Assembly: GCA_029449245.1 (NCBI GenBank)
Contig: JANATF010000014.1
Location: 500,501-564,500 of the forward strand
Direction of reading: 5' to 3'
Length of the DNA: 64,000 bases
DNA from: Mortierella alpina
Lineage: Eukaryota; Mortierellomycota; Mortierellomycetes; Mortierellales; Mortierellaceae
In this document: positions 10,601 through 21,418 of the stretch, piece by piece
How positions within the stretch are numbered: position 1 is the first letter of the stretch
Layout of the letters: every line of letters starts with the position of its first letter
Translations under genes and position numbers: made by a program
Notes under the pieces: model-generated
Seen by the model: the letters and a program-made list of their open reading frames with translations, nothing else
What the model was told of the DNA's origin: nothing
Database searches by the model: none

Positions 10601-13196
10601 TGTTGTCACGGTTTCATACGCAAGGGGATGTTGAACCGGGTCAGGGATCTCGGCACATACGACCGAGTTGATATCGTCTGGGGTCTTGATCTTGCTCAGC
10701 TTGTCCAGAATGAGAAGAATGTGGACGTGAGGCAATCCTCGCTTTTGAAACTCGACGACCCAGGTGTAGCCGATGACTTTGCCCAAGATGTTTTTGAAGA
10801 GGAGATCTTTCAAAAGTGCCTTCATCTTGATATTGAACGCGCGCACAATCAAGTCTGGCCTATCAGCAGCCTCTTGCCCCGGCATCAACTCGGCCGTAAT
10901 TTCGGGCCACTTTGGGTTGCAGGTGAACGTGATGAACAAATCTGGCTTGCCGTGATCACGCACCATGGCCATGGCATCCTGGTACAGACCGGACATGTAG
11001 CGGGGGCCGCCTGTGAAGGAGCTTGGCAAGACTGTGTACTTTCCAGTTCTTCCGGCAGCCTGATCCTTGGCAATGGCATCGACGACTCCTTTGTAGTCTG
11101 CGACTCGACACTCTTTTTGGTGGTCTCGAAAGTACCGCAAGCGCATGGCCTCGATTTTGGCATACTGATCCACCACGTACTGATGGCAGAGACGACCAAA
11201 CATCCAAAAGAACGAACGCCAGTCTGTCTCGCTGATAGCACGGATCTGCAACCGATACGCATAGTAGGCACGCGTCGATACACATTTGTCCTTGGGCCCT
11301 TCATCCATCCTATCCAGGTCAGCTCCATCAAGGTCAAAATCAACCCAAAAATCATCGTCGCCATCATCCTCGTCGCCGGCAAGGAGCTCGTCGTTGTCGT
11401 TGTCGTTGTCGTTGTCTCCTTCCAGGTGAATGCCTTCTGGCTGTTCTCCCTCCACCTGTGCCACTCCTTCATCTGGTACTGCCTCCTCTGCAAGGTCGTC
11501 GTCTCCTGGATATGCCGGCCCGACTTCATTCTTGGCCAACAGCAAGTGCGTGTTGTGTGTCCAGCCATCCTCGCCTGCGGGATGCAGCAGCACATACTGC
11601 AATGGATCGTAGTTTGGATGGGTTTCGTTGATTCTCCGCAATCTACCGCCTTTACCCTCAATCACAATGTCTCTTTTCTCGGCAGCCGTCTCATTTCCAG
11701 GAATTATAACGGCAATTTCGTTGGAAGCGGGGATATCATATTGGCGTCGCCTCGGAGCCTTCTTTTCTCTTGCGGCCTTCAAATGGATCTTGTAGTGCTC
11801 GACTACTCCGCCTTGAGCAGCCTCGCGCTCGCGAATGGTTTTGTACACGCCACAAAAGCGATTTTTTTCCTCGAGCATGGTTTGAAGACTCAACATGCAC
11901 TCTGGATCCAGACCCTCCCCAGCGAGAGCGTCCTCTGCATCTGGTACGGCATCCTCAGCCTCCTCGTCATGCACTGGAGCATCCACATCAACAGCATCCT
12001 CAGCAATTGGCTGAAACGGATCCAAGTCGTCCTCAGCAGGAACATCCTCCTGCAACTGATCCTCCTGCTGGTTTTGTTCCTGCTGTTGGCCATTGGCGAG
12101 TGGCCGACGCAAAAAAACCGCAAGACGGCGTCTCACTTGCTCGGCTGGGTCATAAAAGTAGATCTGCGCAAAAGAAGGTCTCCCTCCTTCGCGGGGCACT
12201 AACGCACCGAGTTCATGCACCACGGACCCTTGCGCACGGAAGGTGTAAACGCCATTTCGCGCACTTGCCAGGTGAGGGTCAATAGTTACTCCCATAGAGG
12301 TGAACGACAGCACAGAATTATATTTTCTGATACATTCTCTAAAAACCTTTCCTATGGCTGACTGATCACCAACTCTATTCACCAACGTTGGCTCTGGAGT
12401 GACCTCTGGCACACTGACGCGTCCCTCCGCACAGCAAATAGAAAAGACAGGGCGAGTTTTGGATCCTCTTGATTTCTCCTGAATCCAGACCTTGGCATTG
12501 CAATAAGGGCAGCTGATCATACGTCCGAGCTTGTGCCGGTGTCCCACGATATCAGGTCCTCGTACCAACGACTCTCGGAAAGGTTGTCTGGCAAGTGGGA
12601 GGGGAGTCGGATCGGGAACTGGGGCAGGGGCAGGGTCAGGGCCAGGGCCAGGAGCACGGGCAGGAGCACGGGCAGGAGCAGGGGCAGGATCCAGGCGAAA
12701 TCTGTTCATTCCGGCAGCGGCAGTGGCGGGGGCGGTAGCAGGTCCAAGTGCAGGGGCAGGGAGTGGGAGAGGGAGAGGGAGAGGGACAGGAACGGTAGCA
12801 CGCGTTGGAGCAGGAGCGTGCATTTCCTGACGTTCCCGATCAAGTTTACGGGCACGCACACGGGCAATATGGGCTTCTCTTGCAGCAGCACTGGGAATCG
12901 CCTCTAGCCTGGAAAGTAAAAAAAAAATCAGCAACTGCAGTCTCGGTTGACTCATACGTCAAAAGAACAGGTAGCACAGGTTGTGCATTGGTACAATACC
13001 TCTTCCTGTTCATCTCGCAGTCGCTACTATTACTGCGAAGGTGGCCTGGCATACCGCAAAGGACACAGATCGCATCTCTGACATCCCTGTTTTTTGAAAT
13101 CAGATTAGAATTAGAATCGCGATTCTAATCGAATTCGAATTCGAATCAGATCAGAAAAAAAATAGTAGTTTCGGGAGAGTGCTATGGGCCTTACAT
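7646..13196 (-). CDS. Helitron Rep-helicase (HUH nuclease plus PIF1 helicase), intact
   Basis: Replication initiator and helicase driving rolling-circle transposition. Model: AT of the start codon at 13196-13195, exon 2 13086-13000, exon 3 12908-7646, phases consistent, about 1783 residues. The start ATG is split by an intron (13087-13194, GTAAGG...ACAG). Exon 2 encodes a CCHC knuckle (CVLCGMPGHLRSNSSDC, CX2CX4HX7C). Then come a Pro/Ala-rich linker, a CPYC...CC zinc motif, an acidic region, and the Helitron-like N domain. Within the Rep part are the HUH motif (LPHVHILLIL) and two tyrosines (YLFKYVYKGHD). The PIF1 helicase has Walker A GPGGTGKS, Walker B IIWDEAPM, FGGDFRQVTPVLP and the late motif GHGQIYVALSR. 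No inactivating change was seen, so the copy may be active. An antisense frame of 653 codons on the other strand is a composition shadow. Confidence 0.93.
13106..13150. repeat. perfect palindrome in Helitron C leader intron
   Basis: TTAGAATCGCGATTCTAA is an 18-bp perfect palindrome, followed by the self-complementary ATTCGAATTCGAAT. It lies in the intron that splits the start codon and is absent at the matching place in unit D. Confidence 0.6.
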
Positions 13197-13601
13197 AGTA
13201 GTGAATAGTGTGCGTTGTGGAGAAGATTGATAGGAGGTAGTAGAGTAGGAGTGTTTGCAAAGGTTGCGTAGGGTGTTTAGATTTGAAATGGGAAGCAGTG
13301 GATCAGTTGCTTTGTTTTGGTGAAGCACACCGCGTCACGCCTTGCAGAAATTAGGTTGGCGAGCCATCCATTTGAACCTACATGTCATTTCTTTAGTTGG
13401 TACTGTCGTTCTCTGAAGGGTAGTGCGCGCTTCGCGCAAGATGGCAGGGGCAGTCGCGCTACCGCGCTCCGCTGCAGCCGCACGCGGCAGCAGAAGCTCG
13501 CAGGAGCTCGCTCGCGGTCACGCTCCGGGCTCCGCCCTCACGTGACAAATCTCCATGAATGGAGATTTGAAAAAAGGGAATTCTTTTAATAATATAGAGG
13601 A

Positions 13602-16600
13602 CTAGAGGGCTGCCCGTGGTCTATGCCACGGGTTTGTAGTCTGATATCTGGAAGAGTGTGGTGGAATTTATTCGGTAAAGGTGGAAAGAACTCTTCTATA
13701 AACAACATTTCTCGTGTACGTTCCAGTTCGGCCTGGAATATTGCCATTGTCTATGAGGATATTCAAGTTCTGCGGGTTTGTGCAGCGTGAAAGAGCCACA
13801 TAGATCTGGCCATGACCAAACACGGGCTGTGGAAGGTATAGACCGACATGGTTAAGTGTTTGTCCTTGCGACTTGTTGATGGTCATTGCATAAGCAGGCT
13901 TGATGGGGAACTGTCTGCGTATGAACTTGACGGGTGAGGCACGGTCGTCATCAGCGGAGGTCAGAGGAACGCGCGCAATCATGATTCGATCGCCCTTGTG
14001 CACGCCAGTCATGATCTCGGCAAATATAATCTTTCTTCCCAGTCCTCGAACAATGAGGCGCGATCCATTGCACAGGCCACGGGAAGGATTCTTGTTGCGG
14101 ATGAGCATGATTGGCTGACCAACCTTCAACTCCAGGCTGTGCGGGGGTAGGCCCTTTGGAGAGAGGGAGTTGAGGTACTCTGGGGCATAGAGTGCAGCGT
14201 CAGCAGATTCCCTGTCTTGAATCGAATCCTGTGAGGTGTAGGTCCTTGATTCGCCTGGCAGCATGGAGGTCGCAAGAGCAGTTCAACTTGTCCACGTTGT
14301 CATTAAGGCATGTCAAGAGCGCACGCTTCAGCCATAAAATCAGGAGGGAGCGCACCGTTCTCAATGTCTGGATAGATGGCCCTGACGAATGCTTTTCAAC
14401 CGAAGCTCATTGTCGGTGCTGCTGGCGTGATCGGGATGCCAGAGGAACTCGTCCGGTATTCTGATGTAGTCGCTTCTTGCCATTGTGGGTGACGGTAGGC
14501 ATTCTGCCTTCACCGATGCGGAGGAGAAGATCGACAAAGGCTTGGTTCTGCCCAGCCTGAGCGACCCTCATATTCTCGGTGAGTCTAAGAGTCTCGACAT
14601 GTTGCCAAAGTGGAGAGAACTTGAAGCAGGCATTCTCGATTTGGGTTTGACTTGCACCTGGAAGGACTGGAGTGACCTGACGAAAGTCACCGCCAAAGAT
14701 GATCATCTTGCCACCAAAAGGTTCTTGAGGTGGCCTGTTGTCGATAGTGCCGATAGGAAGAGGGGGGCGAGGCTGGAGAATGTCGCGGAAGGTCCTGTCA
14801 ACGGCTTCAAAGAGTTGTCGGCGGGACATTGGGGCCTCGTCCCAGATGATGATGGCGGCTTGGGCGATGGCGGTGGCCAAGTCGGTGTCTGGTTCAATTC
14901 TACAGGTAGAATGCTCATCAATCTTGATTGGGATATTAAATGATGAATGCGCAGTGCGTCCACCATGCAGAATCAGGGCGGCAATGGCTGACGAAGCGAC
15001 GGCGATGGATGTTTTTGCGAGGCTGTGACAATGAGCGATGAGTGTGTTGTAGAGGAATGACTTGCCAGTTCCTCCAGGACCATCAACAAAGAAGAGTTTT
15101 CTTTGAGCAGCAGGGTTCTCTATGGCGGTTGTCAGGATCTCGTATGCAGCGCGCTGGCCAGCATTGAATAGTGCAGAGTTGTCTGCAGGTGGCGGTGCAG
15201 GGGCGTCCCATTCGATCCAGTGCTCGTCGATATTGTCGCCGGTATAAAGAGCATTCATGGTATCGAAAGCAGCAAGACTTGAACCCATCTCGATGAGGAG
15301 TTTGTTGATGTGTGCGAGAGCAGCGTTCCTAGCGGCCACGACATATGGGTGCAGAGGAACGGCCTGGGCAGGAAGGGCCTCAACTTGAGGGGCATCAGCC
15401 GGGTTGACAACAACAGGAGGGGCGGCATCAGCAGGAGGAGCAGCAGCAGGCACGTCCTCGATTGGAGCAGCATCAACTGGAGGAGCCACTTGAAACCCCT
15501 CTGGGTCAAGATTGTCTGGATTGCGCTCGTTCAGTTGCCTCAAATAATCCTCCGAGAGATGGTAAGCAAATAGGTGCCAGAGTTTCTCAGGGTCGGACGG
15601 TGTGCACTGAACCAAGATGTCGGCAAAGAGCTCTCGGATTTTTCTAGGCATCTCTGAGAGAGAAGCCTCTCTAAGACATTGTTCCCATTCCTTGTCGTCG
15701 TCAAGCAGATCGAGAGCCAAGGCAGCTTGTTTGAAAGTGTTGTGTACGACAATCAGTGCGGGATGATATGGGTGAGGGGTCGTTCGAATGTCTTTGAAAG
15801 TGGTCGCACCTTTGACCACCTTCAAAAGGAGTCGAAGACAAAAGCGCTCAGTGTCCTTGGGATGCACAAAGTACATGCGGGTGATGACATTGATGACTTT
15901 TCTCCTCCTTTTCCAGGCGCGAGTCCTGCTGTTCCAAGTGTAATGCTTGGGAATGTCGGGATAGGTGTACTGCCGAGCATCAGGGTCCTCTTGGTTGAGC
16001 TTGAGCCATGCCATTAGACGACTGTCGTGATTTCTGTCCACCTCGACCGCCAGATCCGAGTCGGGATTGAGAAGGATCGGCTGATGGCTTTCCAAGTGGA
16101 TCTGCAGTCTCTGCACAGACGGAGAGCGGGCGGTGAGGCGAAAACTGAAGATCCTCCAAAGAGCCTCGCAGGCAGAGACGTATCTTGCATCCTGATACTC
16201 TTCAATCTCGTCAAAATCCTGGCCGGCGGTGCGAGGTCGGCGCTCTCGTAGACGTATGATAGCCGGGTGGAGCTTGACTTCTGCCTTGTCGTGGCCCTTG
16301 TACACGTACTTGAACAAATATTTGACTGCTGCAACAGAGGAGCAGACTTCCACGTTGATATGGGCATTGTACTTTGTAACCAAGTACAGGTTGTAGGGAA
16401 CCACGAAGCCGTTGTGGACAGGGAGTTGTTGGCGGCCCACACGTCGATTGACGGTGCGATGATCATCCCGTCTCTTGTACAGGGGGTAGCCCTTGTTGCT
16501 GACGGACGTTTCCTCTGCAAAGGCATGAGGGAACCCTTTATCGCAGTATACACGCTTTGTGATAGGATCCTCTTTCATGCAAGGCGCGGAAGGGTTGTAA

Positions 16601-19600
16601 TCGCCACAGGGTCCATGTATCATGCTTGTTGTCACGGTTTCATACGCAAGGGGATGTTGAACCGGGTCTGGGATCTCGGCACATACGACCGAGTTGATAT
16701 CGTCTGGGGTCTTGATCTTGCTCAGCTTGTCCAGAATGAGAAGAATGTGGACGTGAGGCAATCCTCGCTTTTGAAACTCGACGACCCAAGTGTAGCCGAT
16801 GACTTTGCCCAAGATGTTTTTGAAGAGGAGATCTTTCAAAAGTGCCTTCATCTTGATATTGAACGCGCGCACAATCAAGTCTGGCCTATCAGCAGCCTCC
16901 TGCCCCGGCATCAACTCGGCCGTAATTTCGGGCCACTTTGGGTTGCAGGTGAACGTGATGAACAAATCCGGCTTGCCGTGATCACGCACCATGGCCATGG
17001 CATCCTGGTACAGACCGGACATGTAGCGGGGGCCGCCTGTGAAGGAGCTTGGCAAGACAGTGTACTTTCCAGTTCTTCCGGCAGCCTGATCCTTGGCAAT
17101 GGCATCGACAACTCCTTTGTAGTCTGCGATACGACACTCTTTTTGGTGGTCTCGAAAGTACCGCAGGCGCATGGCCTCGATTTTGGCAAACTGATCCACC
17201 ACGTACTGATGGCAGAGACGACCAAACATCCAAAAGAACGAACGCCAATCTGTCTCGCTAATAGCACGGATCTGCAACCGATACGCATAGTAGGCACGCG
17301 CTGACACACATTTGTCCCTGGGCCCTTCATCCATCCTATCCAGGTCAGCTCCATCAAGGTCAAAATCAACCCAAAAATCATCTTCGCCGTCATCCTCGTC
17401 GCCGGCAAGGAGCTCGTCGTTGTCGTTGTCGTTGTCTCCTTCCAGGTGAATGCCTTCTGGCTGTTCTTCCTCCACCTGTGCCACTCCTTCATCTGGTACT
17501 GCCTCCTCTGCAAGGTCATCGTCTCCTGGATATGCCGGACCTACTTCATTCTTGGCCAACAGCACATGCGTGTTGTGTGTCCAGCCATCCTCGCCTGCGG
17601 GATGCAGCAGCACATACTGCAATGGATCGTAGTTTGGATGGGTTTCGTTGATTCTCCGCAATCTACCGCCTTTGCCCTCAATCACAATGTCTCTTTTCTC
17701 GGCAGCCGTCTCATTTCCAGGAATTATAACGGCAATTTCGGTGGCAGAGGGGATATCATATTGGCGTCGCCTCGGAGCCTTCTTTTCTCTTGCCGCCTTC
17801 AAACGGATCTTGTAGTGCTCGACTACTCCGCCTTGAGCAGCCTCTCGCTCGCGAATGGTTTTGTACACGCCACAGAATCGATTTTTTTCCTCGAGCATGG
17901 TTTGAAGACTCAACATACACTCTGGATCAAGGCCCTCCACCGCAAGAACCTGCTCTGCATCTGGTACGGCATCCTCAGCATCCTCGTCCTGTACCGGAGC
18001 ATCCACATCGACGGCATCCTCAGCAATTGGATCATAGGGATCCAAGTCATCCTCAGCAGGAACGTCCTCCTGCAACTGATTCTCCTGTTGGTTATGTGGT
18101 TGGACTTGCTGTTGTCCATTGGCGAATCTCCGAGGCAAAAAAACTGCAAGGCGGCGTCGCACTTGCTCGGCTGGGTCATAAAAGTAGATCTGCGCAAAAG
18201 AAGGTCTCCCTCCTTCGCGGGGCACTAACGCACCGAGTTCATGCACCACGGACCCTTGCGCACGGAAGGTGTATACACCATTTCGCGCGCTTGCCAGGTG
18301 AGGGTCAACAGTTACTCCCATGGACGTGAACGATAACACAGAGTTATATTTTCTGATGCATTCTCTGAATACCTTTCCTATGGCTGACAGATCTCCTATT
18401 CTATTCACCAACGTTGGCTCTGGAGTGACCTCTGGCACGTTGACGCGTCCCTCCGCACAGCAAATAGAAAAGACAGGGCGTCTTTTAGTTCCTTTTGTTT
18501 TTTCCTGAATCCAGACCTTGGCTTTGCAATAAGGGCAGTTGATCATGCGTGCGATTGTATGGCGGTATCCCACGATATCCGGTCCTCGTACTGACGACTC
18601 TCGGAAAGGTTGTCTGGCAATTGGGATGGGAACTGGAACAGGACCTAGGCGAGCTCTGTCGACCGCAGCGGGGTCCGCAGGAACAACAGGGTCAGCAGGA
18701 ACTGCACGGGCAGCAGGTACAACGCGGGCAGCCTCTTGAATGGGCTGCAACCTTAGCCTTTCAGGGTTCTCAAGGCAATCCCTGTGAGATATACGCTGGT
18801 GTCCAGGTTGATTGCAAGTCGCACATATTGAAACGTCTGGTGCAGCCTCCTGAATGGCATGTAGCCTCAAAGTCTCAGGGTTCATGAGACAGTCCCTGTG
18901 AGATATGCGTTGGTGTCCAGGCTGATTGCATGTTGCACATACGGAGACGGGGAAAGGGGCAGGAAGGTCTAGGCGATATCTGATGATCGGGACAGTGGCG
19001 TGTGCCGGGGCAAGGACAGGTGGAGGGGCAGGTGCAGGGACAGCGACTGGGAGGACGACAGCGGTAGTGACGGGTATAGGGTCAGGCACCGGGGCACGGA
19101 ATGGACCAGGAGCATACATCTCTCGACGCTCCCGATCAAATTTACGCGCACGAACACGGGCAATATGGGCCTCTCGCACAGCGGCCTCAGGTATAGCATT
19201 TAGCCTAGAGAAGAAGAAAAGGGTCAGCAATCAGTTTGGTTGGATTATGATTGGTACACGTTGAACAGATACCGGAAAGTGTACAGTACGTCTTGGCATT
19301 CATTTCACAGTTCCTATTACTACTGCGACTATGGCCTGGCATACCGCAAGCAACACAGGTTACTTCCCTGTTCGTGAGAAAGGACGAAAAAAAAAAAAGT
19401 GAAAGAATAGATTAGATTCAGAGACAGATGAGGGACCACGGGAATCCGAGAAAGCACTACTGTAGTAGCCTTACATAGTGAGATAGTGGCCTTACATAGT
19501 AAGATGGTGGTGTTCTACAAACGCTGTTCAAGACTTGGGAAGGGATGAATGGAGAAGGAAAGGATGAATGTCAATGTAAAGCAGAAGATCTGATGCTCTT

Positions 19601-19901
19601 GCTTTGTTTTTGTTCACGAACAAACGCGTCACATTAACCGCTGTGACAGACTGAAGCGTCGTTCTCTGGAGGGCTGTGAGCGCTTCGCACTCAAAGATGG
19701 TGGCACTACGCTTCGCTTCGCGCAAGATGGCAGGGGCAGTCGCGCTACCGCGCTCCGCTGCAGCCGCACGCGGCAGCAGTAGCTCGCAGGGGCTCGCGGT
19801 TATCACCCTCGGGCTCCGCCCTCACGTGACATCTTTAGCTTCGCTAAAAATCGCCATAGATGGCGATTTTTTCTGGTCAATTCTTTTAATAATATAGAGG
19901 A
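13602..19901 (-). mobile_element. Helitron unit D, 6.3-kb copy inserted in a GT15 gene
   Basis: The 3' end is CTAG at 13602-13605 with a perfect hairpin. The 5' end TCCTCTATATTATTAAAAGA is read from 19901. The host base on its 5' side is A on the minus strand (19902), fitting the A|T target rule. It is nearly identical to unit C over the helicase core but differs over the N-terminal coding part and leader. Confidence 0.9.
13668..19476 (-). pseudogene. Helitron Rep-helicase, frameshifted copy
   Basis: Same gene as in unit C: split start codon at 19476/19475 (or 19497/19496), knuckle exon 19367-19290, main exon from 19204. The main frame stays open for ~1600 codons to 14407, then four single-base insertions relative to unit C (near 14281, 14325, 14395 and 14474) break the end of the helicase. 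The last 198 codons (14264-13668) are intact in another frame. The N-terminal region carries two extra CCHC knuckles in tandem (CATCNQPGHQRISHRDC twice), absent from unit C. All HUH, tyrosine and Walker motifs are kept. Clustering of errors in ~200 bp while the rest is near-identical to unit C suggests very recent decay or a sequencing/assembly fault. Confidence 0.85.
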
Positions 19902-20911
19902 TGTCCGTTCTTTTCCATGGCCAGCATGGGGTCGTCCGCCATATCACAAAACATCTCCATTCCAGGCTCGACTCTCCAAAAGAACTCGTATCCGTCCAGC
20001 AACGCATGCCTCGCCAAGAATCCACTCATATACCTCCACTTATGTCGCACCTCCAGTGCTGTCTTATCCAGTCCAAACTTCATCTTTTCGTAATCGCCCT
20101 GGAGAACTTTGGACGCCTCGATCCATTTGGGTAATCGCCATTGTTCTCGGGGGATCGTTCCAAAGGTCACGCCAGCACCCTTAGAAAGCGTTTTGATCCG
20201 CGCCATGGACCCCTCCGTCAGTGGAAGCGGCGATAACACGACCCAGGGGTAATGTCTGTTGCGATTGAAGCGGTCCTCGACTTGGCGAATGGTTTCGCGA
20301 GTCGCCTGAAGCTCTTCCTCGCGTGTGAGAATCACCAGGACGCCATTGGCACGCTTCACTTCCGATAACCTATCATCTGCCCGAAACGACCCTGTCTGTG
20401 ATGACAATGCTTCCTGCTCCATCCTCTTGTCCATTTGGTCGCCCAAGGGTTCGCCTTGGAGGCTGTATTCATTGGAATTGGTATCCCGCCATCCTTCCAC
20501 CTGCTTGAGCCCATCTTCATTATCATCGTTGGCTTTATCTTCATCATCATCAATGTAACCACGATCATCTTTACTCGATATCGTACCGCCACGGCTTCCT
20601 TTGTGCGGATGATTTGATGGAAGCTGTGATTCCGTATGCATATACATTGAAGCGGCGGTTTCATCGACGGTATCGTGCCTCTGTTTGAGCGCAATTGGGT
20701 CATCAATGAGCACCCCTCCTTCATCGTCATGGGCCGCTGCTACCACCGCTGCGGAGCCTGGTCGAGCTCTGGCACTGTGATTCGTTTCAGTTCTGGCGGG
20801 AGCAAAGTGCTCTGGCAGAACGGTGACGAGGAAGAGGTACACTAGTCCGCAGAATGCTGCCAAAGGGACAACGACACGCACAAATTTGACATATCGACTG
20901 GGTGCATGCAT
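19886..20911 (-). pseudogene. KRE2/KTR-type alpha-1,2-mannosyltransferase (GT15), truncated by Helitron D
   Basis: N-terminal ~60% of a Golgi mannosyltransferase that extends O- and N-linked mannose chains from GDP-mannose. The start is placed at ATG 20911 (MHAPSRYVKFVRVVVPLAAF), because a type II membrane anchor follows at once and the upstream part of the frame is a CT microsatellite. After a low-complexity stem comes the catalytic domain: GVLVILTREEELQATRETIR, NRHYPWVVLSPLPLTEG, then DGYEFFWRVEPGMEMFCD, the GT15 signature region. The host sequence ends after ...AMEKNG; the next bases are the Helitron 5' end, which gives HPLYY and a stop. The remaining catalytic part is missing and is not found at the array's far side, so this allele should be inactive. 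Confidence 0.85.
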
Positions 20912-21418
20912 GATGATTTTCCCTCCCTCGTGAGAATGAGCGTCTCTAACTGTATCCTGCTCTGAAATGGAGAGAGGGAGAGAGAAAGAGAGAGGGAGAG
21001 AGAGAGAGAGAGAAAGCGAAAGCGATAACGAGAGAGTTTGGCAGGTCGTGCGTGTGTACGAGGAGATGGACGGTGGTTGACGGAGGAGCGAATGAGTGAA
21101 TGAGCGGATGAGATATGCAGAAGACACAAAGAAAGAGAAGAAGCGAGGTCAAACGAAGAGACGTGGCGACAGGACAAGGGTGAGCAAGACGAGCCGTGGC
21201 GCATCGCCGTCTCAGTCAGTCATTGTGGCGAGAATGTTCCACTAAATAGGAGAGCGGAGATACAGACTGAGCGAGAGAGGGCTCAAAGGGGAAAAATGAG
21301 ACCTAGGTCAGGGTCACACAGCCAGAGGCACGCCGCCAAGTCAGCAATCGCGTAATCTGCTTGTGCAACGGGATGTATATTACAATGCATGGCGAGGAAT
21401 GTCAATATTAGGTTGGCC
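20912..21418. repeat. upstream region of the GT15 gene with GA/CT microsatellite
   Basis: An imperfect GAGAGAGG tract covers about 20962-21015 in what would be the 5' leader of the GT15 gene. The rest shows no gene; it also holds the 3' flank of the SUN-domain gene. Confidence 0.6.

Larger units (their letters stand above)
7582..13601 (-). mobile_element. Helitron unit C, apparently complete autonomous element (6020 bp)
   Basis: Minus orientation. The 5' end TCCTCTATATTATTAAAAGA starts at 13601. The 3' end is the CCCGTGG/CCACGGG hairpin plus CAGCCCTAG ending at 7582. It encodes a full-length Rep-helicase. It is joined directly to unit B on its 3' side and to unit D's CTAG on its 5' side. Tandem Helitron joints of this kind are expected when rolling-circle replication reads through or when an element inserts at the end of another. 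Confidence 0.9.

Noticed and set aside
10241-12202. Plus-strand 653-codon open frame
   Set aside because: Exact antisense of the Helitron Rep-helicase coding region; no domains; explained by codon composition of the real gene. The similar frame in unit D is shorter and diverges.
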